Shown here piece after piece: positions 42,823 to 51,949 of a DNA stretch of 64,000 nucleotides (its first letter is position 1; each line of letters starts with the position of its first letter). This stretch comes from a virus. Below the pieces are notes generated by a model that was not told where the DNA came from, did no database searches, and worked only from the letters and a program-made list of their open reading frames with translations. The position numbers and the translations under genes are program-made. Location of the stretch: positions 1 through 64,000 of IMG/VR virus record IMGVR_UViG_3300025266_000004. One strand, given 5' to 3'.

Positions 42823-43138
42823 AGTTATATACCACTCTATACACTTGTAAAACCACCATTGTAGATTGTACTATATAGAGACACCGTGACACCATTTTTT
42901 CATTAACGGCTAGACACCAAGTAGAGCAGTCTAAATAGTTGTTCAATATTTAGAGTAGGATTTGGGATGGGATTTGGAGTGCTCTAAAAGATGATACTTT
43001 AGATACCAAAGATGAACCTATAATAAACACCATGTGGACTGCTATAAATTGTTATATAGTATATGGTGCATTGGTGACTCCACGAGTGGGTATAAAAAAT
43101 CCCATATACATTGGTGTAGTATATAGGTGTGGTGTTTT

Positions 43139-43173
43139 CTTGTTACCTTGAATAAGATATTTAAAGGTACAAG
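43139..43173. promoter_or_regulatory. Inverted repeat upstream of the rightward promoter
   Basis: CTTGT-T-ACCTT (43139-43149) with AAGGTACAAG (43164-43173), ten pairs and one bulged base, separated by 14 bases. It sits 22 bases before the -33 box, a place suited to a regulator's operator or an RNA hairpin from a further upstream transcript. Confidence 0.4.
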
Positions 43174-43194
43174 AAATTCCTGACATATCCTAAT

Positions 43195-43224
43195 TTTGTC
43201 GTACATTATTTCAAATTAAATTTG
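43195..43224 (+). promoter_or_regulatory. Bacteroidetes-type promoter for the rightward block
   Basis: TTTG (43195-43198), an 18-base spacer, then TAAATTTG (43217-43224). This matches the -33 TTTG / -7 TAnnTTTG consensus with a spacing within the known range. It is about 150 bases before the first rightward gene (43375), with no competing gene in between. Confidence 0.65.
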
Positions 43225-43374
43225 GCGTATCAGCCTGTAATGTAGAAAATAGTGACGTGGTGGTTCTACTATTTGGAGGTATTTAAAAATAATGAAATAA
43301 AGACTATACATAATTAGGTTTTACGGTTTATTGTCTATATATTAGTGTATCTTTAGGCAGAAGAACTCACAGCA

Positions 43375-43809
43375 ATGAAATTAGATACTACAATACAGCA
43401 TATTTTAGACGTTATTAATCGTGAGGTTAATGATGAGATGGATATAGATTTAGACGATGACACTGTCTTAGATATTATTAATAGTCAATTCAGTGGTATT
43501 GCTGGATATACAAAAGACAAGAAAGTCGTTAAGCTAGACTACTTCGGTAAATTTAAGATTGCTGATGGTCGGGAAGATTACGTAACAAAAGGTAGATTAA
43601 AGAACATTATGGTATATTTAGGAAACATTGAAATACTACCTGATTATAGGTATGTTATTGAAGACAGAGAAGAGGTTGATTATCATTCTATAGTTAAGTT
43701 TGTAGATAGTCAGCTTAAGAGTAAGATTGGTATTGCTACTATAGTTGATAAAATTAAGGTTGTAATAGATGGTGTTAATACACCTTTAAAACACTTAACA
43801 AATGATTAA
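43375..43809 (+). CDS. Unknown protein, possibly HU/IHF-like
   Basis: 144 residues, first gene of the rightward block. VLDIINSQFSGIAGYTKDKKVVKLDYFGKFKIADGR (roughly 30-66) has the layout of an HU/IHF monomer: two helices, then a beta hairpin with 'v.l..fGkF.v..gR'. crAss-like phages often encode IHF-like proteins. The match is by pattern only, and the second half is unlike HU. Overlaps the next gene by 8 bases. Confidence 0.6.
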   Translation: MKLDTTIQHILDVINREVNDEMDIDLDDDTVLDIINSQFSGIAGYTKDKKVVKLDYFGKFKIADGREDYVTKGRLKNIMVYLGNIEILPDYRYVIEDREEVDYHSIVKFVDSQLKSKIGIATIVDKIKVVIDGVNTPLKHLTND

Positions 43810-44485
43810 GATATTTAATGTCTCACGGACTAATGAACTAACTATTGATTTAGCTGTTGTTAAATCTATTCCTGAGTTCAAGAAGATAGTAACTAGAGAT
43901 AAGGGAAGTTCGGGTGATTCTGATGGTAGAAAGAAGTATAGAGCAGACAAAGAAATGATCTATGTATACTACTTAGCTGATTTAAGGAGTCCTCCTAGAC
44001 TTGATGGTAAGAGTGAGAGAGATATACATGATTACGCTGTTACTTCTGCTGGTTTAGAAGAAAGCTATCAGGTGGATGAGGTAATTGAGATTGCTATAGC
44101 AAAGTATAAAGAGATACAGTTGGACACACCTGAACTTAGACTTTTAAATTCACTTTTAAGGGGTCTTGTTATGTCTAGTAAAGTTGTAGACGTTATTACT
44201 GATAAGATAGAGACTGATTTAGATTTTTACGCTAATGGTGGCTTGGCTACAACAGCTGAGACTTTAGCAGACTTAGAGAGTGACAGTGTAGAACTTAAAC
44301 CTGATGCTAGTGCAATGCTTTCTAACTTGATTGGAAATATGAATGAAATCAGTAAGATGGGTAGTTCTGTAAACAAGGCTATCACAACTGTTAAAGATGT
44401 ATACGAGAAAGTTAAGCAACAAATGAGTGAAGACGATGCTATAAGAGGTGGTGGAACAATCAACCCAAGAGAAATGCCAAATTAA
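43802..44485 (+). CDS. Conserved crAss-like phage protein of unknown function
   Basis: 227 residues. The N-terminal part (FKKIVTRDKGSSGDSDGRKK, IYVYYLADLRSPPR) recalls a family found next to structural or packaging genes of Bacteroidetes phages. The C-terminal third is helical with a charged coiled coil (NKAITTVKDVYEKVKQQMSED). A virion or packaging role is suggested by its place in the rightward block only. Confidence 0.65.
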   Translation: MIKIFNVSRTNELTIDLAVVKSIPEFKKIVTRDKGSSGDSDGRKKYRADKEMIYVYYLADLRSPPRLDGKSERDIHDYAVTSAGLEESYQVDEVIEIAIAKYKEIQLDTPELRLLNSLLRGLVMSSKVVDVITDKIETDLDFYANGGLATTAETLADLESDSVELKPDASAMLSNLIGNMNEISKMGSSVNKAITTVKDVYEKVKQQMSEDDAIRGGGTINPREMPN

Positions 44486-44503
44486 TATTAAATAAATAGA
44501 TAT

Positions 44504-45247
44504 ATGAATTATTATTTAGACACAGAATTTCACGAGTACAAAAAGAAGCCTTTTATAGGTAAAGCTATAGATACTATAGAACTTATTTCAATAGGTATTG
44601 TAGCAGAAGATGATAGAGAGTATTATGCTGTTAGTAACGAGTTTGATTTAAAAGCTACTTGGAGTAATGAATGGTTAAGAGATAACGTACTATTAAATAT
44701 TGTACACGACTTAGCTAGAAAAGATTACAAAGAGAAAGACGCTTATATGCACGATTTCGGTAGTTATACAAATTGGTTAAAGTATATAAAAAAAGGGAAT
44801 AACTGGGAAAAAACATGGTACAAGAGAAGTAAAGAACTTATTAATAAGTATGGTAAATCAAGAGAACAAATAGCTACTGAGATTAAAGAGTTTGTGACAA
44901 TGTCAAATGTACTAACCTTCGAACTTAGTCCTAATAGTATTAGTCCTGTTAATATGACACCTATTAATTTCTACGCATACTACGCTGACTATGATTGGGT
45001 AGTATTCTGTTGGTTATTTGGACGTATGATTGACCTACCAAAAGGATTCCCAATGTACTGTATAGATTTAAAGCAAGAGTTAGACAATAAGGCTATTGAT
45101 TTTGAAAAAGAGAGTTGGATTGGGAAAGGTAATGGAGTGGAATATCTTAAAGATAGAATAGAGTATCCTAAACAAGATAACGAACATAATGCTCTTGACG
45201 ATGCTAAATGGAATTTAAAACTACATAAGTTTATACAATCACTATGA
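44504..45247 (+). CDS. DEDDh-type 3'-5' exonuclease
   Basis: 247 residues, RNase H-fold exonuclease resembling the Rv2179c/DnaQ-like group. YYLDTEFHE gives the first acidic pair (D6, E8); the middle has FYAYYADYDWVVFCWLFGRM with its aspartate; the end has EHNALDDAKWNLKL (H228 and D232/D233), the DEDDh signature. Could degrade RNA or DNA ends. It overlaps the PD-(D/E)XK nuclease gene by 4 bases, so the two may act together. Confidence 0.8.
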   Translation: MNYYLDTEFHEYKKKPFIGKAIDTIELISIGIVAEDDREYYAVSNEFDLKATWSNEWLRDNVLLNIVHDLARKDYKEKDAYMHDFGSYTNWLKYIKKGNNWEKTWYKRSKELINKYGKSREQIATEIKEFVTMSNVLTFELSPNSISPVNMTPINFYAYYADYDWVVFCWLFGRMIDLPKGFPMYCIDLKQELDNKAIDFEKESWIGKGNGVEYLKDRIEYPKQDNEHNALDDAKWNLKLHKFIQSL

Positions 45248-46266
45248 GTACTATAAATTACACTGAAAAACGTATTATACAATTCGACGAACCTTCTCAT
45301 ACTTATACAGATGAAAGGGGAAATGAATATACATCTGCTACTACACTTATAGGTAAGTATCAGAAACCTTTTGACAGAAGATACTATCTAATGTGGACAG
45401 CTTTAAAAAGAAACAACTACAAGTTAAAATATAGTGATACTAATGCTACACAGCATATTATTACGATTAGAACTACGGGTGGTTTTAAAGACTTCAAACT
45501 TAAGTATCTTTATGATAACGAAAAGAGGATTTTAAACATATCTACTGATGCAGTTGCGGCTGAGTGGGAACATACAACTGATATAGCTTGTGACAAAGGT
45601 AACGATAAGCATAATTTCTTAGAGGATGAAATAAATAAATTTAGTTCTACACAGAATATACAATTAGATGCTCTACGTAAAGCTCAATCAGATATTAATT
45701 TCACTGGTAATTCTCTTAATAGAAAAGCACTTGATAATAGTGCTATAAGAAATAAACACCCTGAGATTTACAGTCTTTTAGTTAAGTACTTAAATGAAGG
45801 TTGGACTATACACGCAGAGAAGAGAGTATATAGTGCTTATCTTCTTGTAGCAGGTATGATTGATGTTCTTTTAACTAAGGGCAATAAATTCAAGATACTT
45901 GATTGGAAAACTAATAAGAATGAGTTGCATTTTGAAGCAGGTTATTATAAGAAGGATTTGAATGGTGTTGTATCTAAAGAATGGGTTAGAAAGAATGACA
46001 CGTTCCTGTTCCCTATAAATAATGTAAGTTACTGTAAAGGTAAAGTGTACACATTACAATTAAGTCTGTACGCACATATATTAGAGCTATGGGGATTTGA
46101 ATGTGACGAACTAATACTCTGCCATATAAGAGATATACCGAATGGTAATAAGTTTGGAGTAGTGAATGAACAGACTGAATTTAAGGTGAAGTTCTATGAT
46201 ATAAAGTTCTTAAAGACAGATATACGTAAGATGCTTACACACTTTATAAAGACAGGTAGGAAGTAG
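45244..46266 (+). CDS. PD-(D/E)XK nuclease (RecB-like)
   Basis: 340 residues. The N-terminus FDEPSHTYTDERGNEYTSAT is the usual start of this phage nuclease family. The active site is seen as E192 (AEKRVYS), D207 (VAGMIDVLL) and D220-W-K222 (ILDWKTNKNE), with YTLQLSLYAHILE as the closing helix. The family processes DNA ends in recombination or packaging. Coupled to the exonuclease gene by a 4-base overlap. Confidence 0.85.
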   Translation: MSTINYTEKRIIQFDEPSHTYTDERGNEYTSATTLIGKYQKPFDRRYYLMWTALKRNNYKLKYSDTNATQHIITIRTTGGFKDFKLKYLYDNEKRILNISTDAVAAEWEHTTDIACDKGNDKHNFLEDEINKFSSTQNIQLDALRKAQSDINFTGNSLNRKALDNSAIRNKHPEIYSLLVKYLNEGWTIHAEKRVYSAYLLVAGMIDVLLTKGNKFKILDWKTNKNELHFEAGYYKKDLNGVVSKEWVRKNDTFLFPINNVSYCKGKVYTLQLSLYAHILELWGFECDELILCHIRDIPNGNKFGVVNEQTEFKVKFYDIKFLKTDIRKMLTHFIKTGRK

Positions 46267-46338
46267 TAATGTCAACACTTGTAGTTAATCATATTACAGG
46301 CTTAGACACAAATAGTAAATAACAAATAAATAAATAAG

Positions 46339-46815
46339 ATGAAAAATTACATTGGAACAAAACAACTATTAGCAAAGCCTATGACATTAGGTGAATATAA
46401 TAAGTACAGAGGATGGGATTTACCTACTGATGAAGACGGTAATAAAAAAGGTTATTTAGTAGAGTACGTAGATAGTACAGACGCTAATCACCCTGATCAT
46501 AAAGGATATATTTCTTGGAGTCCTGTAGAAGCTTTTGAAAAAGCATATAGAACTACTGACGGTTTGACATTTGGATTAGCTATAGAAGCTCTTAAACAAG
46601 GTAAGAAAGTAGCTAGAAAAGGATGGAATGGAAAAGGAATGTGGTTAAGATATATTAATCCTTACCATAATACACAATATTCAATAGCCGAATTATCAGA
46701 CATTGAAGGTACATTAATGCCATATATTGCAATGAAAACTGTAGATAACGGTCTAATACCTTGGTTAGCTAATCAAACGGATATTATAATTGAAGATTGG
46801 ATAATAGTTGAATAA
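46339..46815 (+). CDS. tad2: Anti-Thoeris Tad2-like protein fused to a conserved N-terminal domain
   Basis: 158 residues. The C-terminal half (about 76-158) is a DUF2829 domain: LTFGLAIEALKQGKKVARKG, a W-N-G-K-G-M-W-L segment, LMPYIAMKTVDNG and a DWIIVE end. DUF2829 proteins include Tad2, which sequesters the cyclic ADP-ribose isomer signal of the Thoeris defence system. The N-terminal half (KNYIGTKQLLAKPMTLGEYN, GYLVEYVDST, HKGYISWSP) is a separate domain often fused to DUF2829. Anti-Thoeris activity is inferred from the family; specific signal binding is untested. Confidence 0.8.
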   Translation: MKNYIGTKQLLAKPMTLGEYNKYRGWDLPTDEDGNKKGYLVEYVDSTDANHPDHKGYISWSPVEAFEKAYRTTDGLTFGLAIEALKQGKKVARKGWNGKGMWLRYINPYHNTQYSIAELSDIEGTLMPYIAMKTVDNGLIPWLANQTDIIIEDWIIVE

Positions 46816-46818
46816 GAT

Positions 46819-47448
46819 ATGAGTAAATATATATATTTATTAGATGCAGGTCACGGTGGTATAGATGATAATAACGTCTATACCACTAGTGGTAAAAGGA
46901 GTCCTATTTGGAAAGATACAAATGAACAGTATTTCGAAGGAGAAGGTAATAGAATAATAAGAGACGAATTAGCTGTTGAACTAAGTCGTAAAGGTATTAA
47001 GTATCATTACGTTTCAGTAGGTAGTAAGGATGTCGGTTTAAAAGAACGTGTTGCTGTAATCAATGCTTATTGTGATGCTTACGGTAAAGACAATGTGATA
47101 CTTATTTCTATACATTCTAACGGTGCTTCAAACCCTCTTGGACAAGGATGGGAAGTATATACTAGTAGAGGACAAACTAAGAGTGATCCTATAGCTACTG
47201 TATTTTACAATGAAGCCTTACAAGAGTTTCCACGTAGAAAGTTTAGAAAAGATACTAAGGATGGTGATGTTGATAAAGAAGCTAATTTTTATATTATAGC
47301 AAAGAGTAAATGTCGTGCTATACTAACAGAGAATTTCTTTATGACAAATAAGTATGAATGTCAGAATATTTTACTAACTAAATCAGGTCTAAGTAAAATA
47401 GCAAACTTACACCTCAACGGAATATTACAAGTAGAAAAGAAATTATAA
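46819..47448 (+). CDS. N-acetylmuramoyl-L-alanine amidase (endolysin)
   Basis: 209 residues, Amidase_3-type zinc enzyme that cleaves the peptidoglycan amide bond at lysis. Zinc and catalytic residues are visible: DAGHGG (H12), GEGNR with E42, ISIHSNGA (H99) and ILTENFF (E171). No signal peptide is seen, so a holin or similar is needed; small membrane proteins at 62039 and 62337 are candidates. Directly follows the Tad2-like gene and precedes terminase. Confidence 0.9.
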   Translation: MSKYIYLLDAGHGGIDDNNVYTTSGKRSPIWKDTNEQYFEGEGNRIIRDELAVELSRKGIKYHYVSVGSKDVGLKERVAVINAYCDAYGKDNVILISIHSNGASNPLGQGWEVYTSRGQTKSDPIATVFYNEALQEFPRRKFRKDTKDGDVDKEANFYIIAKSKCRAILTENFFMTNKYECQNILLTKSGLSKIANLHLNGILQVEKKL

Positions 47449-47449
47449 A

Positions 47450-49543
47450 ATGGCTATTAGTTACGAGAACGGTTTATATAAGAATGATGATGATTTAACA
47501 TTTGTTAATATGGAGTACTTTCGTGAACCTGCGAAGTACTTTTTAAAGCATGGTGTTTATACACACGAACCGTTTGGTTCTCCTAGATACCTTGCGTATT
47601 GGGACGAACAAGATAAAAGATGTAGAGAAGGATATACTGTAGGTGGTGTTACTTTAACAGGTGAACATTATGGGTATTTAAACTTTGCACAAATCAAGGT
47701 AACACAAGATGCTAATAAGTCTGCTTATAAAGAAGCTAAGAAGGATGGACATACTCAAAAAGCAAAGAGACAATCAGCTGAGAAGAAAGTTACTTTTCCT
47801 GATTTCTATGATGGTGATTACCATTACTTTAAAGCTAAGGAGTTCGCTAGGGAACAAGGTCTTCATTTATGTGTAGGTAAAGCTAGACGTAAGGGATACT
47901 CATATAAGAATGGTTGGATTGGTGCTAACAGGTATAACTTATATCCACAGAGTATTACTGTGATAGGTGCATTCTCTAGTAGTTATCTATATCCTCGTGG
48001 TACTATGTCGATGGTTAAAGAATATCTTGATTTTCTTAATAAACATACTGATTGGGAAAAGAAGAGACTACTTAGTAATATGTCTCATATGAAGTCTGGT
48101 TATAAGTATGTAGGACAAGATGAAGAGCATGGTTTCTTAAGTGAGGTTATTGCTGTTAGTTTTGGACCTGCTAATCCAGGTGCAGCTAGGGGTAAAGATG
48201 GTACTCTATTTATGTTTGAAGAAGCAGGTAAGTTTCCTAATCTAATTGAGAGTTTAACATCTACTGCTCCTGCTGTAGAGGATGGTGTCTTTGTTACTGG
48301 TCAAATACTTATATTTGGTACTGGTGGAGATGATGCTTCTAACTGGGATGGGTTCGAGGAAATATTCTATGACCCTGAGACTTATAATATGCTTGCTTTT
48401 GATAATATATGGGATGACAATGCTGAAGGTACTTCATGTGGTTTCTTTGTACCTCAAATAAGAAACCTCCCAGGTTTTATAGATAAGGACGGTAATAGTT
48501 TAACTGCTGCTGCTTTAGAACATGAGACATCTATTAGAGATAGTATTAAGAAGACATCTAAAACTAGTACTAAGTTAAGTGGTTACCAAATGGAGTACCC
48601 TAACAAACCTAGTGAAGCTTTTGCAAGGAATACAAATAACATCTTCCCTACTATTGAGATTGATGCACAACTAAAGCTAGTACAGAATGATGGTAATATT
48701 AAATACCTAGGTAGACAAGGTGTTTATAAAGATACTGCAAAAGGTGTTATACTAGTACAAGAAGATACAAAAGGAAAAGATTATGAATACATTAAAGAAT
48801 TTCCACTTAAAAAAGGTAGCCATGTCGATGTTGATGGGTGTATTGTTGAATTTCAACCTCCTTACACTTTACCTGATGGTAGAATACCTCAAGGTTTATA
48901 TAGGATATGGAATGACCCTTATGCACAGGACAAAGACACTGATGCGATAACTACAAAGGATTCTCTAGGAGCTACTTATGTATATGAGGTTACTAATAGG
49001 TTTACAGGAAGTAAAGGAGATATTCTAGTAGCTGCTTATGTAGGTAGACCACCGTCTATGGATGCGTACAATAAACAACTATATCTTTTAGCTAAGAGAT
49101 ACGGTGGTGCCCCAGGTATGGTACAGTTCGAGAATGATAGGGGTGATGTAAAGAATTACTTTAAGAAGATGAAAGCATATCATTTACTTGCTGACGAACC
49201 TGAGGTAACATGGAAACGAGAACTCCAATCAGCTAAGACTGGAAGGGTTAAAGGTATCATGATGAATGCTAAGAGAAAAGGTACTGCCGCAATCTATTTA
49301 AGGGATTGGCTTTTAGATAAGAGAGGAGAAGACGAGAACGGCAACGATGTTTTGAATTTAAACTATATATACGACGAAGGACTACTAAAAGAGTTGCTAA
49401 AGTGGCATATAAAAGGTAACTTCGATAGAGTTTCGGCAATGCTTGTTGGTATGTTCGATTATAGAGAGGTTGAGACACAGGAAGAAATACAGGCTACGGG
49501 TGGTGCTCAGAATAATTTTTTCAGTAAGAGTTTATTTAAATAA
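47450..49543 (+). CDS. terL: Large terminase subunit (TerL)
   Basis: 697 residues; packages DNA into proheads. ATPase: a Walker A-like GKARRKGYS (143-151, deviant, as in crAss-like terminases) and Walker B TLFMFEEAG (252-260; E257, E258). The C-terminal nuclease begins at YRIWNDPYAQD (D489) and continues through ITTKDSLGATYVYE and PGMVQFENDRGDVKN. Directly precedes the portal gene, the standard order. Confidence 0.88.
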   Translation: MAISYENGLYKNDDDLTFVNMEYFREPAKYFLKHGVYTHEPFGSPRYLAYWDEQDKRCREGYTVGGVTLTGEHYGYLNFAQIKVTQDANKSAYKEAKKDGHTQKAKRQSAEKKVTFPDFYDGDYHYFKAKEFAREQGLHLCVGKARRKGYSYKNGWIGANRYNLYPQSITVIGAFSSSYLYPRGTMSMVKEYLDFLNKHTDWEKKRLLSNMSHMKSGYKYVGQDEEHGFLSEVIAVSFGPANPGAARGKDGTLFMFEEAGKFPNLIESLTSTAPAVEDGVFVTGQILIFGTGGDDASNWDGFEEIFYDPETYNMLAFDNIWDDNAEGTSCGFFVPQIRNLPGFIDKDGNSLTAAALEHETSIRDSIKKTSKTSTKLSGYQMEYPNKPSEAFARNTNNIFPTIEIDAQLKLVQNDGNIKYLGRQGVYKDTAKGVILVQEDTKGKDYEYIKEFPLKKGSHVDVDGCIVEFQPPYTLPDGRIPQGLYRIWNDPYAQDKDTDAITTKDSLGATYVYEVTNRFTGSKGDILVAAYVGRPPSMDAYNKQLYLLAKRYGGAPGMVQFENDRGDVKNYFKKMKAYHLLADEPEVTWKRELQSAKTGRVKGIMMNAKRKGTAAIYLRDWLLDKRGEDENGNDVLNLNYIYDEGLLKELLKWHIKGNFDRVSAMLVGMFDYREVETQEEIQATGGAQNNFFSKSLFK

Positions 49544-49552
49544 TAATATAGT

Positions 49553-51874
49553 ATGAATGTATTTCCAAAACAGAAGGTTAAGACTTCTGAAAAACTTAAG
49601 ATAAATAAAGGTGACGACTTTCCTCAATGGGGTAAGGATAACATGGATTTTCTTATAGATAACATTGGTAGTGATTATGAGAAGCTAGAAATGCAATCTT
49701 TAATGCGTGTAGCAGAAGGGTACATTGACCAAGAGTTATATAGTTATGTATTGAATCCTTATAATACTGATACAGGTAAGAATAGAAACTTTCCTGCAAG
49801 ACTGAGAAACTATGATATAATTAGTCCTGTTATATATAGTTTTCTAGGTGAGAAGAGTAAGAAGCCTAATAACTTTCAAGTAGTTGCTGTTAATGAGGAT
49901 GCACCAAATATGTTTACTGAGAAGTTACATGGTGAAATGTCTAAGTTATTAAATCAGCAGTTTATTAATAATCTTAATGAGCTTGGTGTTGATACTGGGA
50001 TGCAGAGTAAAGAAGGTACACCAAGTGCTCAAGATTTCTATAAAGAGTTTGCTACTTCTTATAGTGATGCAAGAGCTATAAAGGGACAGGAATCACTCAA
50101 TATATTGAAGTATGATCTTGACATCAAAGATAAAATGCAGACAGCTTTCTATTACTGGCTAGTACTCGGAAGGGTCATTACATATAAGGACGTACACAGA
50201 AATGATGTTAGCTACGATGTAGTTCACCCTATTGAAATGACTTACTCTAAGAGTCCTAATTTACCATACATAGAAGATGGTAACTGGGCATTGAGAAAGT
50301 TTAAGATGAATGTTAATGATGTTATTGATAGATGGAGAGACGACTTAGATGATAAAACTATTGACCTATTAGAGAACTTAGGTGACTCTTTACATAACAG
50401 TGAAATCAATCACTTTAATGAGATTGCTACTAATAGTCAATTCAATCATGATTCAGATGGTTTGTTAGATGTTTATCACGGTACTTGGAAGTCATTTAAG
50501 TTAATAGGTATATTAAAGTATAGTGACGAACTAGGAATTGAGAGAGAGAAAGAAGTTGATGAGAAGTATAAAATAGATAAAAGCATAGGTGATTTAAGTA
50601 TTAAATGGGAATGGATAAACGAAGTTTGGGAATGTTGGAGAATAGATGAAAGTATCTACTTAGACTGTAGACCTATTAAAGTACAAAGAGATGAAATGAA
50701 TAACAGCTCTGTATGTAAACTACCTTATAATGGTAGAACTTGGTTTAGTGAAACAAATAATATTAAGTCTGTTCTTAAAGAAGGTATTGATTATCAAACT
50801 CTATATAATATATATCACTATAGAGCTGAAATGACAATGGCTAGAAATAAGGATAAACTACTTATGATGCCAATGGGTATTTTACCAAAGGAATGGGGTG
50901 ATGATGCAATGGAGAATTTTATGTACTATGCGGAAGCTACAGGAATAGGTTGGATAGATGAGAGTAGACCAGGTGCTATGGCTGCTTTACAATCTATTAA
51001 AGCAGTAGATTTATCACTGTCTCAATATTTCTCTGCTATGTATGAAGCTATGCAAGCTATAAAACAAGAGTGGTGGGATAGTGTTGGAATGAACAGACAG
51101 AGATATGGAGATACTAAAGCTAGTGATGGTAAAGGTGTTAATGAACAAGCAATCTTTAGAAGCTCTGTAATAACAGAGGAGTTGTTTAGACAATTTGGTA
51201 AGTTCGAAGAGAAGGATTTAAATGGTCTATTAGACTATTCTAAGTTAGCTTGGATTGACGGTAAAAGAGGTTCTTATATAGGTAGTGACGGTAGAGCTGA
51301 ATTATATGATGTCGATAGTCTTCAACACATGGAGAGTCAGTACGGTATATTTGCTAAAGATCAAAGTGATGAGAATGAGAAACTAGAGACTATGAAGAGT
51401 ATTGCTTTAACGTTTGCTCAAAATGGTAGTAAGCCAGGTCTTATATCAGAGATAATAGATAGTAGTAACTTTAGTCAAACAAAGACTCATTTAGCTAACT
51501 TAGATAAGATGGAAGATGAGAGATTGAAAGCTGAACAAAAAGCTGAACAAGAATCTAATGAACGTATTCAACAAATGGTTAATGAGAATGACGAGAAAAA
51601 TAGAGAAGCCGCTAAGTATAAAGTCGATATGGATTATAAACGACATATTGATGGTAAGAAGATAGATGCTAAATTAGCTATTAACTTGAAAGACGATATT
51701 GCACCTGTAGATGATACTTTAGATTATTTAAAAGAGAGTAATCAAAATGCTACAAATAGAGAACAGATGCAAAGAACTAGCGACTTAGAGAATAAGAAAC
51801 TAGACATTGAAAGAGAAGGAATGCGTAGTGCTGAAAATATAGCTAGAGAGAATAAAAATAAACACGATAAGTAA
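49553..51874 (+). CDS. Portal protein
   Basis: 773 residues, the portal of the crAss-like type. It has the long helical barrel and wing pattern, with RLRNYDIISPVIYSFLGEK, YDVVHPIEMTYSKSPNLPYI, KEGIDYQTLYNIYHYRAEMT and a lysine-rich C-terminal tail. The size, the place between TerL and the capsid cluster, and the repeated 'D-x-x-x-P/S-W' style helical segments support the call. Confidence 0.85.
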   Translation: MNVFPKQKVKTSEKLKINKGDDFPQWGKDNMDFLIDNIGSDYEKLEMQSLMRVAEGYIDQELYSYVLNPYNTDTGKNRNFPARLRNYDIISPVIYSFLGEKSKKPNNFQVVAVNEDAPNMFTEKLHGEMSKLLNQQFINNLNELGVDTGMQSKEGTPSAQDFYKEFATSYSDARAIKGQESLNILKYDLDIKDKMQTAFYYWLVLGRVITYKDVHRNDVSYDVVHPIEMTYSKSPNLPYIEDGNWALRKFKMNVNDVIDRWRDDLDDKTIDLLENLGDSLHNSEINHFNEIATNSQFNHDSDGLLDVYHGTWKSFKLIGILKYSDELGIEREKEVDEKYKIDKSIGDLSIKWEWINEVWECWRIDESIYLDCRPIKVQRDEMNNSSVCKLPYNGRTWFSETNNIKSVLKEGIDYQTLYNIYHYRAEMTMARNKDKLLMMPMGILPKEWGDDAMENFMYYAEATGIGWIDESRPGAMAALQSIKAVDLSLSQYFSAMYEAMQAIKQEWWDSVGMNRQRYGDTKASDGKGVNEQAIFRSSVITEELFRQFGKFEEKDLNGLLDYSKLAWIDGKRGSYIGSDGRAELYDVDSLQHMESQYGIFAKDQSDENEKLETMKSIALTFAQNGSKPGLISEIIDSSNFSQTKTHLANLDKMEDERLKAEQKAEQESNERIQQMVNENDEKNREAAKYKVDMDYKRHIDGKKIDAKLAINLKDDIAPVDDTLDYLKESNQNATNREQMQRTSDLENKKLDIEREGMRSAENIARENKNKHDK

Positions 51875-51949
51875 TATAAAAAAATAATATAGAATAAGAA
51901 CCTATATAATAAATTGTAAATATCAAAACAAATACATAAATTTAGAAAT

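Larger units (their letters stand above)
42359..43374. other. Divergent non-coding region, candidate replication origin and promoters
   Basis: 1016 bases without a convincing gene, from which the two gene blocks diverge. It holds, left to right: a purine-rich stretch (42470-42494), an AT-rich stretch (42519-42550), a cluster of AGTCTCC-like repeats (42595-42822), a hairpin CTCTATA/TATAGAG (42835-42880), a GGATTTGG direct repeat (42958-42980), an inverted repeat (43139-43173) and a plus-strand promoter (43195-43224). Origin function is inferred from this arrangement. Confidence 0.6.

Noticed and set aside
46269-46322. 17-codon frame between the nuclease and Tad2-like genes
   Set aside because: Too short and without a leader or motif to support it.
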